A stretch of 64,000 bases of DNA, from the NCBI RefSeq assembly GCF_014656375.1, contig NZ_BNCH01000003.1, positions 353,633-417,632 on the forward strand, read 5' to 3'. Numbering within the stretch: the first letter of the stretch is position 1; every line of letters starts with the position of its first letter. The notes under the pieces are model-generated. The model did not search any database and was not told the DNA's origin. It worked only from the letters and a program-made list of their open reading frames with translations. Below are positions 44,307 to 53,269 of this stretch, piece by piece. Source of the stretch: Aliiroseovarius zhejiangensis (GTDB taxonomy: Bacteria; Pseudomonadota; Alphaproteobacteria; Rhodobacterales; Rhodobacteraceae). A program made the translations under genes and the position numbers.

Positions 44307-44714
44307 ATGTACAAGAATGTCCTCGTGCCGATCGCACTGGATCATGAGCGGGATACAAAGGAAGCGTTGAGCATCGCCAAGGCCATCGCCGAAAAAGGGG
44401 CCAGCATCACGGCCCTGCATGTGATGGAAGAGGTGCCGGCTTACGTCGCCCAATACCTGCCCGAAGGCCAATTGGAAGACAATGTGCACGAACTGGAACG
44501 TCGCATGGCCGAAGAACTGAAGGGCGAGGACAACATCGCCATCAAGGTCGTGTCGGGCCATGCCGGTCACGCCATTGTCGATTATGCAAAGCGTCACGGC
44601 GTGGATTGCATCGTCGTTGCCTCGCACCGGCCCGGCCTGACCGATTTCTTTCTGGGATCGACCGCCGCCCGCGTCGTGCGCCATGCGCCTTGCGCGGTGC
44701 ATGTGTCGCGATAG
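44307..44714 (+). CDS. Universal stress protein (UspA family)
   Basis: The product has 135 residues. The start MYKNVLVPIALDH and the ATP-binding tail GSTAARVVRHAPCAVHV are typical of ATP-binding UspA proteins. An upstream in-frame extension has no site. It is monocistronic, with a strong terminator, and may respond to oxygen limitation. Confidence 0.93.
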   Translation: MYKNVLVPIALDHERDTKEALSIAKAIAEKGASITALHVMEEVPAYVAQYLPEGQLEDNVHELERRMAEELKGEDNIAIKVVSGHAGHAIVDYAKRHGVDCIVVASHRPGLTDFFLGSTAARVVRHAPCAVHVSR

Positions 44715-44737
44715 TCCGCGCATCACGGGATTGTTGG

Positions 44738-44766
44738 GAAAACGGGCTCTTGCGGCCCGTTTTTTC
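44738..44766 (+). terminator. Rho-independent terminator of usp
   Basis: AAACGGGC pairs with GCCCGTTT around a short loop, and a run of T follows. It lies about 25 bases past the usp stop codon. Confidence 0.85.
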
Positions 44767-44807
44767 GTGCCTACATCATTGATCGAAAAGGCAGGAGGAG
44801 CCAGCAC

Positions 44808-45200
44808 ATGAAATGTCCGATTGATGGAACAGAGCTTTTGATGACGGAACGCCACGGGGTCGAGATCGACTATTGCCCCGACTGCCGCGGGGTCTGGCTG
44901 GATCGCGGTGAATTGGACAAGATCATCGAAAAGGCGACCCCCGCCGTGGTGCTGCCGGATCCCGATCCTGCCTCCGCGCCTGCCGATCCGCGCGACCTGC
45001 CGGGACCGATCACCGCAGATGCGCCGCGCAGCGCCCGCCGCGATGATCGCGACGATCGCCGGCACCGGAAGCCGTCGCGCAAGGATCGGTATCGCTATGA
45101 TGATGACGACGACGATTATGACGACGACTACCGCCATGCGAAACGCTATAAGCGCAAGCGCGGCAAGTCGATCCTGTCGGAAATTTTTGACTTCGACTGA
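44808..45200 (+). CDS. Zinc-ribbon (zf-TFIIB) protein
   Basis: The product has 130 residues. Two CxxC-type pairs, MKCPIDGTEL (with one Cys of the pair replaced) and DYCPDCRGVWLDRGELDKI, define the zf-TFIIB family. The C-terminal half is an Arg/Asp/Tyr-rich low-complexity tract (DDDDDYDDDYRHAKRYKRKR) that is probably disordered. The function is unknown. A ribosome-binding site AGGAGG precedes the start. Confidence 0.86.
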   Translation: MKCPIDGTELLMTERHGVEIDYCPDCRGVWLDRGELDKIIEKATPAVVLPDPDPASAPADPRDLPGPITADAPRSARRDDRDDRRHRKPSRKDRYRYDDDDDDYDDDYRHAKRYKRKRGKSILSEIFDFD

Positions 45201-45327
45201 TCCGCAGTCGGGACCCGAACGGGCTGGCGACAGGTGTTGGGGGTGAGCCATTTCCGCCCACCCTCAAATCTGATGTTCATCTGGCGCGTGAAAGGCATTA
45301 GGCTTTCCCCATCAACAGGAGGAAGCC

Positions 45328-45648
45328 ATGCCAAAGATCAGCAAAGCCCCCGATTATCAAACCGTTATCACCACGTTTGAAATGACGCCCGGCACCTGTC
45401 AGGATCTGCTGGATGCACTGACGGATGCGTATCAGCAGTTCATCTCGAAGCAGCCGGGTTTCGTCGCCGCCGGTCTGCATGTCAACGACGCGCAGACGCG
45501 GATTGCCAACTATTCCCAATGGAAAAGGCGCGAGGATTTTCAGGCCATGCTGCGCACCGACGAGATGCGCGAACGCAACCGGGTCATCGCGACCCTGTGC
45601 AAGAGCTTTGAGCCTGTCATGTATGACGTGTTCGAAACCTTTGACTGA
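45328..45648 (+). CDS. Antibiotic-biosynthesis-monooxygenase (ABM) domain protein
   Basis: The product has 106 residues. The dimeric alpha/beta-barrel pattern is visible as VITTFEMTPGTCQDLLDALT, KQPGFVAAGLHVND and ANYSQWKRREDFQAML. Such proteins act on quinones or haem, or are orphan small enzymes. The start follows AGGAGGAAGCC. It is 21 bases before the rhodanese-like gene on the same strand. Confidence 0.87.
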   Translation: MPKISKAPDYQTVITTFEMTPGTCQDLLDALTDAYQQFISKQPGFVAAGLHVNDAQTRIANYSQWKRREDFQAMLRTDEMRERNRVIATLCKSFEPVMYDVFETFD

Positions 45649-45669
45649 GCGATGTGGAAAGGGACGCCC

Positions 45670-46257
45670 ATGAAAACCAAGATTGCTGTTCTGGCCACTG
45701 TGTTGCTGGCCACACCCGCGCTGGCCGATGGGGTGAACATCCGCCCGGATGTCGCCTCGGTCACGGTCGAGACATCTTCTGGCCCGGTCGAGATTTCGCG
45801 CATTCCCGATCCGGATAACCAGATCACCGGGGAATGGGCGCAGACCTCGCGTCCGTGTCCGAATTTCTGTGTCCAACCCATGGTGCCCGCGCCCGGTGTG
45901 ACCCCGATTGGCGAGTTGGAGCTTCTGGACATGCTGCAAGATCCCGAGGTGATCGTGGTCGACAGCCGCGTGCCCGCCGATCACGCAGGCGGCACAATTC
46001 CCGGTGCCATCTCGATCCCCTATAACGAGGCACCGGATCGTCTGGACGAACTGGGGTGCGAGATTGATTTCGACGGGTTCGATTGCGACGGCGCCAAAAC
46101 CGTGGCCCTGTTCTGCAACGGCAACTGGTGTGGACAATCTCCGACAGCGGCACGCCGGATGATCGAAGCAGGGTATCCCGCAGACAAGATCCATTACTAT
46201 CGCGGTGGTATGCAAGCCTGGCGCCTGTTGGGGCTGACCGTGACGGACCCTCAGTGA
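45670..46257 (+). CDS. Secreted rhodanese-like protein
   Basis: The product has 195 residues with a signal peptide ending at ALA (about residue 19). The rhodanese domain has IVVDSRVPADHAGGTIPGAI and the active-site loop CNGNWCGQSPTAARRM, whose first Cys takes the catalytic place. The extra Cys pairs (CPNFC, CEIDFDGFDC) suggest disulfides in the periplasm. The start after GGGACGCCC was preferred over an ATG 18 bases earlier. It may carry sulfur or act on thiols. Confidence 0.87.
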   Translation: MKTKIAVLATVLLATPALADGVNIRPDVASVTVETSSGPVEISRIPDPDNQITGEWAQTSRPCPNFCVQPMVPAPGVTPIGELELLDMLQDPEVIVVDSRVPADHAGGTIPGAISIPYNEAPDRLDELGCEIDFDGFDCDGAKTVALFCNGNWCGQSPTAARRMIEAGYPADKIHYYRGGMQAWRLLGLTVTDPQ

Positions 46258-46404
46258 AGCGGGTGGCGCGGCGCGGGTGGTCTGCTCGTGTCGCGCGGCC
46301 ACCGTGCGTTGCACAATAGGGGCAGTTCGGCGAAGAAACGCCCCGCCCATTGACCCGACGCCACAAGCCCCCCAAGTTGAACGCATCGAACAGAGGGTGA
46401 GACA

Positions 46405-46827
46405 ATGGCGCAAGCAACCCAAAGACGACGGTTTGGCATGGGCTTTGCCGCGATTGCGGCAGGATTGGCCCTGTCGTGCCTGAACAGCGCCCCCGCCCAG
46501 GCGCAAGACCTGATCGGATCCTATGTGGCCTATATCGGCCAGCCCGACCTGTTCAACTCCAAAGGCGCGCGGCTAAGCCAACCCTGGCAGATTCTGCGTC
46601 AGGATCGGGCCAATTTCCACCGCTATGGCATCAGCCAGCCGGGGGACGAGTTCGATCCGTTTTTCGGGTCGATTGACAATCGCGCGATCATGGAGCGCAT
46701 GGTGATGAACGGATCCATTGATCCGCAGGCCGCGAAACGTCTGGTACAGGGCGGGGCCACCGTGTTCGTGCGCATCTATGGCAGCGGCAGCACCGGCACA
46801 TCACTTACCGTGACGGTTGCGAAATGA
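46405..46827 (+). CDS. Secreted hypothetical protein
   Basis: The product has 140 residues. A twin-Arg-like basic start (RRRFGMGFAAIAAGLALS) leads into a signal sequence ending at AQA (about residue 33). The mature part is small and mixed in composition (LIGSYVAYIGQPDLFNSKGA). No family was recognised. Its last 23 bases overlap the end of the convergent ydcF-like gene. Confidence 0.72.
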   Translation: MAQATQRRRFGMGFAAIAAGLALSCLNSAPAQAQDLIGSYVAYIGQPDLFNSKGARLSQPWQILRQDRANFHRYGISQPGDEFDPFFGSIDNRAIMERMVMNGSIDPQAAKRLVQGGATVFVRIYGSGSTGTSLTVTVAK

Positions 46828-47299
46828 TCCGCCCCACCCGGCGCAGGACGTAAAGCGACAGCGCCGCCGCCTCGCGGCCATATCCCCGGATGATCCGGTG
46901 CACCTTGTTGGGCATCAAAGAGGGCGACTCGCTGACCGGCGACAAGCCGAACTCGCGCGCAGTCAGGCGCGCGCGAAACGCGTGATAGCGATCCGTGACC
47001 AGCACGACCTGTGCGCTGGGCGGCAGCAGTGTCTTCGAATTTCTGATATTTTCCAACGTGTTGGCGGATTGATCCTCGATCTGGATGGCCGCAGGTGGCA
47101 CCCCGGCCTGCACGCAGATCTGGGCGATCACGCTGGCTTCGCTGTGGCCCGCGCGGGGCACGCCGCCGGATGCGATGATCTGGTCGACCTGTCCGCGCTG
47201 ATACAGATCTGCCGCCGCCCGTGCCCGCCGCGCAAGCGCGGGCGAGGCTGATCCGTCCGGCCGCACAGCCGCCCCCAGAACGATGGCGACACGGGTCAT
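46805..47299 (-). CDS. YdcF/DUF218 family protein
   Basis: The product has 164 residues. VAIVLGAAVRPDGSASPAL and IIASGGVPRAGHSEA at the N-terminus, followed by VVLVTDRYHAFRARLTAREF, define the DUF218 fold (SanA/YdcF). There is no N-terminal membrane helix, unlike SanA. Its role is probably in the cell envelope. It overlaps the lipoprotein gene upstream by 4 bases. Confidence 0.88.
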   Translation of the reverse strand: MTRVAIVLGAAVRPDGSASPALARRARAAADLYQRGQVDQIIASGGVPRAGHSEASVIAQICVQAGVPPAAIQIEDQSANTLENIRNSKTLLPPSAQVVLVTDRYHAFRARLTAREFGLSPVSESPSLMPNKVHRIIRGYGREAAALSLYVLRRVGRIISQPSR

Positions 47300-47688
47300 T
47301 CCGGATAGGTCTGGCGACAGGCCTTGATCCCCGCGGCAGCCTTGCGCTGCGCCTGGCCGAGTTTCGCCTTCAGGCTGGCCAGCTTGGCCTTTTCATTGCC
47401 GATGTCGATCGTGACCGGGGTTTCAATCTGGCGATACGCGGTGCGGTGACAGGTATAGGGCCGCTTCTTGGCATCGTAGCACACCCGCGTGTTGGTGATG
47501 GGAATCGACTGCCGGTGCAGCGCATAGCCGCGTGCGATGTTGGTCTCGGCAGTTTCGATCTGGGACTGGAGCGTTCTCACGTCAGCACTCGCCCCGGCGA
47601 TGCAGTGTTGTTGCGGCGTCGCACAGGCAGTCAGACCAAGCACGAGCGCGACGCCGGTCAGCGTGGGGATACGATTGAAAACAAACAT
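47296..47688 (-). CDS. Small lipoprotein of unknown function
   Basis: The product has 130 residues. The signal ends at the lipobox LTAC (Cys about residue 22). The mature part has four further cysteines and a coiled-coil-like stretch (LASLKAKLGQAQRKAAAGI). An upstream in-frame ATG would place the lipobox too deep, so the start MFVFNRIPTL was taken. It is translationally coupled to ydcF. Confidence 0.76.
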   Translation of the reverse strand: MFVFNRIPTLTGVALVLGLTACATPQQHCIAGASADVRTLQSQIETAETNIARGYALHRQSIPITNTRVCYDAKKRPYTCHRTAYRQIETPVTIDIGNEKAKLASLKAKLGQAQRKAAAGIKACRQTYPE

Positions 47689-47879
47689 GATACGCGGTCC
47701 TTCATCGGCCTGCTTCTGCGCCGGATGATAGCATTCGGGGGCGGTTTTATGAAAGACCCGTGACCCGCACATTTCGGTGACGCCAGGTCACCTTGTCCGC
47801 TCTGCGACATTCCCGAACCGCAGTTCAGCTTGTGCGTCGCGTCGCGCCCGGCTATCTCTGCCCGAAAGGAGCGGGTCAT

Positions 47880-49676
47880 ATGGCAAGACAGGCAGGGGCG
47901 TCCAGGGTCGAAATGGACGAACGCGAGAAATCCAAACGCATTGGTGCATTGGCCGGGCTGTGGCCCTTCATGCAGCCCTATCGGTTGTGGATACTGGCGG
48001 CGTTCTGTGCGTTGGTGTTCACCGCTGGCATCTCGCTGGTCCTGCCGATTGCGGTGCGTCGGGTTGTCGATGGGTTTGGCGAAGCCACCACGCAACTGCT
48101 GGACAAGTATTTCCTGGCGGCGCTGGTGGTGGCCAGCTTGCTCGCCCTTGGCACCGGGCTGCGCTATTACCTAGTGACGCGGCTGGGCGAACGGGTCGTG
48201 GCCGACATTCGCAAGGCGGTCTTTGACCGTGTCGTCGGGATGAGCCCTGCTTTCTATGAAAACATCATGACCGGCGAAGTGCTGAGTCGCATCACCACGG
48301 ATACGACGTTGATCCTGTCGGTGATCGGGTCATCTGTGTCGGTCGCGCTGCGCAATGTGTTCATCTTCCTGGGTGGTCTGGTCCTGATGCTGCTGACATC
48401 AGCCAAGCTGACGGGGCTGGTGCTGCTGATCGTGCCGATCGTGATCGTGCCGATCATCGTGCTGGGGCGGCGTTTGCGGGTGCTGGGGCGCGAAAACCAG
48501 GAATGGATCGCCAAAAGCTCGGGCAATGCGTCCGAAGCATTACTGTCGGTCCAAACCGTGCAGGCGTTCACCCACGAAGACCTGAGCCGTGGCGAGTTTT
48601 CTGGGCTGACCGAGGAAAGCTTCATCTCGGCCAAACGCCGCATCGGCACCCGTGCGGTGATGACGGTGATTGTCATTTCGCTGATCTTTTCGGGCGTCGT
48701 GGGGGTCTTGTGGATCGGAATGCGCGATGTGACCGCGGGCAATATCTCGATCGGCGCGCTGGTGCAGTTCGTGATCTATTCTGTGATGGTCGCCGGCGCC
48801 GTCGGGGCCCTGTCGGAAATCTGGAGCGAACTGCAACGCGCCGCAGGGGCCACCGAACGACTGGTCGAGCTTTTGAACGCCGAAGACGCGGTCAAGGATC
48901 CGGTCAACCCGATTGCCATCACCGAACGGCCGAAAGGCGCGATCGAGTTCGACAATGTGACCTTCCACTATCCCGCGCGCCCCAATCAGGCGGCGCTGGA
49001 GGGGGTATCGCTGACCGTATCACCGGGTGAAACCGTGGCGCTGGTCGGACCGTCCGGCGCGGGCAAGTCGACCATCATTCAACTGATCCAGCGTTTCTAT
49101 GATCCCGAAGACGGGGCGGTGTTGCTGGATGGGGTCGATCTGCGCCAGATGCGTCGGGACGAGTTCCGCAAATACGTGGCGCTGGTGCCGCAGGACGCGG
49201 TGATCTTTGCCGCCTCGGCGCGCGAAAACATCCGCTTTGGCCGCCCCGACGCGACGGATGCCGAGGTTGAAGCCGCCGCCCGCGCCGCCGCTGCGCACGA
49301 GTTTCTGGAACGTCTGCCCGAAGGCTATGACACCTATGTGGGCGAACGTGGTGTGATGCTGTCGGGGGGGCAGAAACAGCGCATTGCCATCGCCCGCGCG
49401 ATCCTGCGTGACGCACCCATCCTGCTTCTGGACGAGGCGACATCGGCGCTGGACGCCGAAAGCGAACGTTTGGTGCAGCAAGCCGTTGACGAACTGGCCC
49501 AGGGGCGCACCACGCTTATTGTGGCGCACCGTCTGGCCACGGTGAAAAAGGCTGATCGGATCGTCGTTTTTGACGAGGGCCGCATTGTCGCACAGGGCAC
49601 GCATGACGAACTGGTGGCGCAGGACGGTCTTTACGCCCGTCTGGCTCGCTTGCAGTTTACCGAAGGTATGGCCTGA
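47880..49676 (+). CDS. ABC exporter, fused permease/ATPase (MsbA-like)
   Basis: The product has 598 residues. Six helices (about 20-320) precede an ATPase domain with [35 protein letters not shown] and LLLDEATSALDAES. It is of the MsbA/multidrug type and works as a homodimer exporting lipids or drugs. The start is the ATG after AAAGGAGCGGGTC; the upstream frame has no homology. Confidence 0.92.
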   Translation: MARQAGASRVEMDEREKSKRIGALAGLWPFMQPYRLWILAAFCALVFTAGISLVLPIAVRRVVDGFGEATTQLLDKYFLAALVVASLLALGTGLRYYLVTRLGERVVADIRKAVFDRVVGMSPAFYENIMTGEVLSRITTDTTLILSVIGSSVSVALRNVFIFLGGLVLMLLTSAKLTGLVLLIVPIVIVPIIVLGRRLRVLGRENQEWIAKSSGNASEALLSVQTVQAFTHEDLSRGEFSGLTEESFISAKRRIGTRAVMTVIVISLIFSGVVGVLWIGMRDVTAGNISIGALVQFVIYSVMVAGAVGALSEIWSELQRAAGATERLVELLNAEDAVKDPVNPIAITERPKGAIEFDNVTFHYPARPNQAALEGVSLTVSPGETVALVGPSGAGKSTIIQLIQRFYDPEDGAVLLDGVDLRQMRRDEFRKYVALVPQDAVIFAASARENIRFGRPDATDAEVEAAARAAAAHEFLERLPEGYDTYVGERGVMLSGGQKQRIAIARAILRDAPILLLDEATSALDAESERLVQQAVDELAQGRTTLIVAHRLATVKKADRIVVFDEGRIVAQGTHDELVAQDGLYARLARLQFTEGMA

Positions 49677-49811
49677 GGGTCGGCGCCCGCTAACCTCCCC
49701 CAGCGTCACCCAAATTCGCCACGTCACGTCACACTTGCGGGGGGCGGGATTTGACCGCATTCTTGTGATCAAATGACCGCCCGTCTGACCGGGCGCAGGG
49801 GAGGATGATGA

Positions 49812-51704
49812 ATGTATGATTTTGGCTCGATGAAAGACCGCAATGCGGTCGAGGCCGAGATGGACTGGGACGCCCGAGACAAACCCGTCACGCTGTATCA
49901 GATGCTGGAGCGGACGGCGAAGAAGTTTCCGGACCGACCGGCAGCGTCCTATCAGCTGACCTCTGGCCCGACGGATGCCAAGGAAACCGTGACCTGGCGC
50001 GAGATGCTGGAACGGACCTGTCAGGCGGCGAACCTGTTTCGGTCGCTGGGCATCGGGGAAAAGGACGTGGTGGCCTTCCTGCTGCCCAATTGCAACGAAA
50101 CGATCTATACCTTGATGGGCGGGGGGATTGCCGGGATCATCAATCCGATCAACCCGCTGCTGGATGCCGAACAGGTCTCGGGCATCCTGCGTGAAACCGG
50201 GGCGAAGGTTCTGGTGACGCTGAAATCCTTCCCGAAATCCGAGGTGGCGCAACTGGCGGCGAAATCCGTCGCGATGGCCCCTGATGTCCATACGGTGCTT
50301 GAGATCGACCTGAACCGCTATCTCAGCCCGCCGAAAAGCTGGCTTGTGCCGCTGCTTCGCCCCAAGAACCCGGTGACGCACAAGGCGCGTGTGCTGGATT
50401 TCGTGGCCGAGATGTCGCGCCAGAACAAAACGCTCGATTTCACCGACACGCCCGAAGATCGCGTGGCGGCCTATTTCCACACCGGCGGCACAACGGGCAC
50501 GCCCAAGGTGGCGCAGCACAAATATTCAGGCATGGTTTACAACGGCTGGCTCGGGTCGAGCCTTCTGTTCGACGAAAACGATGTGATCATCTGCCCCCTG
50601 CCGCTGTTCCACGTCTTTGCCGTACATGTGATCTGGATGTCGGTTCTGATGGCAGGCAGCCATTTCGTGCATCCAACCCCTGCGGGCTATCGCGGCGACG
50701 GGGTGTTTGACAATTTCTGGAAGTTGATCGAGCGCTACAAGGTCAGTTTCATGATCACCGTGCCGACGGCAATCTCGGCCCTGATGCAGCGCCCGGTGGA
50801 TGCCGATGTCTCGTCATTGAAAACCGCGTTTTCCGGCTCGGCCCCGCTGCCGATCGAGCTTTATAACCGCTTTGTCGCCGCCACCGGGGTGACCATCGTC
50901 GAAGGCTACGGGCTGACCGAAGCCACCTGCCTGGTGTCCTGCAACCCGCCGACGGGCGACAAGAAGGTCGGATCTGTGGGTGTGCCGTTCCCTTACACAG
51001 ACGTGAAGATTCTGACCTGCGACGAAAGCGGCAATGTCCTGAAGGAACATGAGGTCGACGAGGTGGGTGAGATCTGCCTGTCCAATCCTGGCGTATTCGC
51101 GGGCAACACCTATACGGAAGAGGCCAAGAACCAGGGGCTGTTCGCCTATGGCAGCTATCTGCGCACGGGCGATCTGGGGCGGCTGGATGAAGACGGGTAT
51201 CTGTGGATCACGGGGCGCGCGAAGGATCTGATCATCCGGGGCGGGCACAATATTGATCCGGCCGAGATCGAAGAGGTTCTGGCCGGGCACGATGCGGTGG
51301 CCATGGTCGGGGCCATCGGGCAACCCGACAGCTATTCCGGGGAACTGCCTTGCGCCTATGTCGAACTCGTGGGCGGTGCGCAGGTCACGGTGGACGAACT
51401 GATGGCCTATGCCAAGAAGCACATCCACGAAAAAGCCGCCCTGCCGAAACATATCGAGATCGTGGACGAATTGCCCAAAACCGCTGTCGGCAAGGTGTTC
51501 AAGCCAGACCTGCGCAAATCAGCGATCACCCGCGTCTACGACAAGGCGCTGGCCGATGCAGGCCATGCCGCACATGTGGTCGAGGTGATTGACGACAAGA
51601 AACGCGGTCTGGTCGCGCGGTTGCGCGCCACGGGCGATGTGGATCACGAAGCCGTGGCACACTGCCTGGGCGAGTTTACCCGCCCGTTCGAGTGGATGGA
51701 CTGA
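49812..51704 (+). CDS. Acyl-CoA synthetase (AMP-forming)
   Basis: The product has 630 residues. The AMP-binding motif TGGTTGTPKVAQHKYS, the adenylate motif YGLTEATC, YLRTGDLGRLDEDGYLWITG and the catalytic lysine segment KTAVGKVFKPDLR are all intact. It activates a carboxylic acid, probably a fatty acid, to its CoA ester. The start follows GGGGAGGATGATGA. It stands alone, with a shared terminator after it. Confidence 0.92.
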   Translation: MYDFGSMKDRNAVEAEMDWDARDKPVTLYQMLERTAKKFPDRPAASYQLTSGPTDAKETVTWREMLERTCQAANLFRSLGIGEKDVVAFLLPNCNETIYTLMGGGIAGIINPINPLLDAEQVSGILRETGAKVLVTLKSFPKSEVAQLAAKSVAMAPDVHTVLEIDLNRYLSPPKSWLVPLLRPKNPVTHKARVLDFVAEMSRQNKTLDFTDTPEDRVAAYFHTGGTTGTPKVAQHKYSGMVYNGWLGSSLLFDENDVIICPLPLFHVFAVHVIWMSVLMAGSHFVHPTPAGYRGDGVFDNFWKLIERYKVSFMITVPTAISALMQRPVDADVSSLKTAFSGSAPLPIELYNRFVAATGVTIVEGYGLTEATCLVSCNPPTGDKKVGSVGVPFPYTDVKILTCDESGNVLKEHEVDEVGEICLSNPGVFAGNTYTEEAKNQGLFAYGSYLRTGDLGRLDEDGYLWITGRAKDLIIRGGHNIDPAEIEEVLAGHDAVAMVGAIGQPDSYSGELPCAYVELVGGAQVTVDELMAYAKKHIHEKAALPKHIEIVDELPKTAVGKVFKPDLRKSAITRVYDKALADAGHAAHVVEVIDDKKRGLVARLRATGDVDHEAVAHCLGEFTRPFEWMD

Positions 51705-51754
51705 TCATAACAGACCGGCCTTGCGGTTCAGGCAAGGGCACGACCTGAAAAAAG

Positions 51755-51781
51755 AATGGCGCGCCGAACGGGCGCGCCATT
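51755..51781. terminator. Bidirectional terminator between acyl-CoA synthetase and outer-membrane barrel genes
   Basis: AATGGCGCGCC and GGCGCGCCATT form a perfect 11-bp stem with a 5-base loop, with T-rich sequence on both sides in each orientation. The convergent genes end on either side. Confidence 0.85.
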
Positions 51782-51804
51782 GTTGTTTCGGGGTGCACCA
51801 AGGA

Positions 51805-52389
51805 TCAGAAGCGGAACGTGCCGCGCAACTGAACCGTTGTTGCGTCGACGTCGATGCCGCTGCCGTTGAAATCCGAGAACTCGTGATACAGAGCTTCGGC
51901 ACCGATGTTGAACGAACTGGTCACGCGATGTTCATAGCCCGCACCGACGAAATAGCCGTCGCTGTCACCCAGTGTATCAGTATAGGCATTCGCATAACCG
52001 GCGGTCGCGTAAAGCAGACCATCGCCCATCTTGTAGCCGCCGCGCGCCTTCACGCGCAGAACGTTTTCAAGCGTTGCGGCGCCGGCCAGATCGACATCGG
52101 CCCAGTCATAGTCGATACCGACACCGGCAACCCAGTTGCCCATATCGAAATCATAACCTGCGGTCAGACCGCCGATCACGCCGTCACCTTCAATGCCTGC
52201 GGCAGTGGTGCCAACATCGGCAAACCCGATCTGGCCACCAACATAGGCACCGGTCCAATCCGGTGTGGCGGCGGGGGCAGGGGCATAGGCGATGGTCGGC
52301 TCGGGCGTGGGCTCGGACATGCTGCCGGCAAGGGCGGTCGTCGCCGTCATCGCAATGGCTGCTGCAGTGTAGGAAAGGGTCTTCAACAT
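51805..52389 (-). CDS. Outer-membrane beta-barrel protein (Omp25/OmpW-like)
   Basis: The product has 194 residues with a signal peptide ending at ALA. The mature part has alternating strands (WTGAYVGGQIGFADVG, YDFDMGNWVAGVGIDYDWAD, AYTDTLGDSDGYFVGAGYEH) and ends in Phe (LRGTFRF), as required for BAM insertion. It is an eight-stranded-barrel type. The start was set at the ATG with GAGAGG 9 bases upstream; the previous ATG overlaps that site. Confidence 0.88.
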   Translation of the reverse strand: MLKTLSYTAAAIAMTATTALAGSMSEPTPEPTIAYAPAPAATPDWTGAYVGGQIGFADVGTTAAGIEGDGVIGGLTAGYDFDMGNWVAGVGIDYDWADVDLAGAATLENVLRVKARGGYKMGDGLLYATAGYANAYTDTLGDSDGYFVGAGYEHRVTSSFNIGAEALYHEFSDFNGSGIDVDATTVQLRGTFRF

Positions 52390-52561
52390 TTGTTCCATCC
52401 TCTCGTTTGATATGGCCCCAATACGAGGCTTAGGTCCTTCTGGTTCATATTTAGGTTCAAAAGGTACGGATGGAAGGGGGTGTGGCCGCCTGTCACGGCC
52501 TCGTGGCGAGGTTTTGCCCAGCGACCTGAACGGTCGGTCGATCTTTGCCGATATAGCGAAA

Positions 52562-52582
52562 AGGGCGCGGTTTTCGCGCCCT
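52562..52582 (-). terminator. Probable terminator of luxI
   Basis: AGGGCGCG and CGCGCCCT form a perfect 8-bp stem with a 5-base loop, followed on the minus strand by TTTCGC, a short T run. It lies 45 bases past the luxI stop codon. Confidence 0.55.
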
Positions 52583-52626
52583 GATCACAGAAATTTGTAG
52601 CAGTGAAACCGGGGTGAATGACCCGA

Positions 52627-53214
52627 TCAATGCAGCTTGCCCGACAGGTCGATCGACACAACCTGATTGTCGATCCCGTCAATCTCCATCACCCGGCCGG
52701 CGGCGGTGGTGTCAAGACCGACGCGTTTGGACCAGCGCGGCCAACTGGCCGGGATCAATCCCAGTACCTGCGTTGCGCCCAGATCGCGGGCGGATTTCGT
52801 CATTTCCGAGATCAGATGCGCATGCACCAGACGCCGTGCGCGCTGCGGTGTGTCGTGGGCCACAAACACGCGGCTGCTTTCCCAGATGTTTTCCGCCACC
52901 GGGGCTTCTTCGTACAAAAGGTCCGAGGGGATCGAATCCAACAAGCCCAACTGCGCATCGCGGATCATATAGGTATAGACCCCGCACCGCGCGGTGGTGG
53001 GTGTCAGTCGAATGCCCGCCAGAACTCGGCCAAATTCGTGGACCGCGACCCAACGGCTGGCCGGGGTGTCGTACTGGTCGAATTCCATTCCCAGGGCTTC
53101 GGGCAGATCCCAGCGGTTCTGCACGATGAAACTCTGCCGTCTAGCGCGAAGCAAATTCGCAAATAACTCGCCATGGTTGTGTAGATTGGCGAAAGAAAGT
53201 GTGGTCGTCTGCAT
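52627..53214 (-). CDS. luxI: Acyl-homoserine-lactone synthase (LuxI family)
   Basis: The product has 195 residues. The invariant residues of AHL synthases are in place: Arg25 and Phe29 in RARRQSF, Trp35, Asp46 and Asp49 in EFDQYD, Arg69 in GIRLTPT, and Glu112, Ser114 and Arg115 in WESSRVF. It should make an AHL signal; chain length cannot be read from the sequence. The start MQTTTLSFANL follows AGGATGTC. It lies 55 bases after luxR on the same strand. Confidence 0.93.
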   Translation of the reverse strand: MQTTTLSFANLHNHGELFANLLRARRQSFIVQNRWDLPEALGMEFDQYDTPASRWVAVHEFGRVLAGIRLTPTTARCGVYTYMIRDAQLGLLDSIPSDLLYEEAPVAENIWESSRVFVAHDTPQRARRLVHAHLISEMTKSARDLGATQVLGLIPASWPRWSKRVGLDTTAAGRVMEIDGIDNQVVSIDLSGKLH

Positions 53215-53269
53215 GACATCCTCCAGTTTGGTTAAGAAAACGGGAAGCACGCCCAGGCGACAGCCGGGT

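Noticed and set aside
49778..49795. CGCCCG/CGGGCG hairpin before the acyl-CoA synthetase gene
   Set aside because: No T run follows in either direction and the stem is only 6 bp, so a terminator is not supported.
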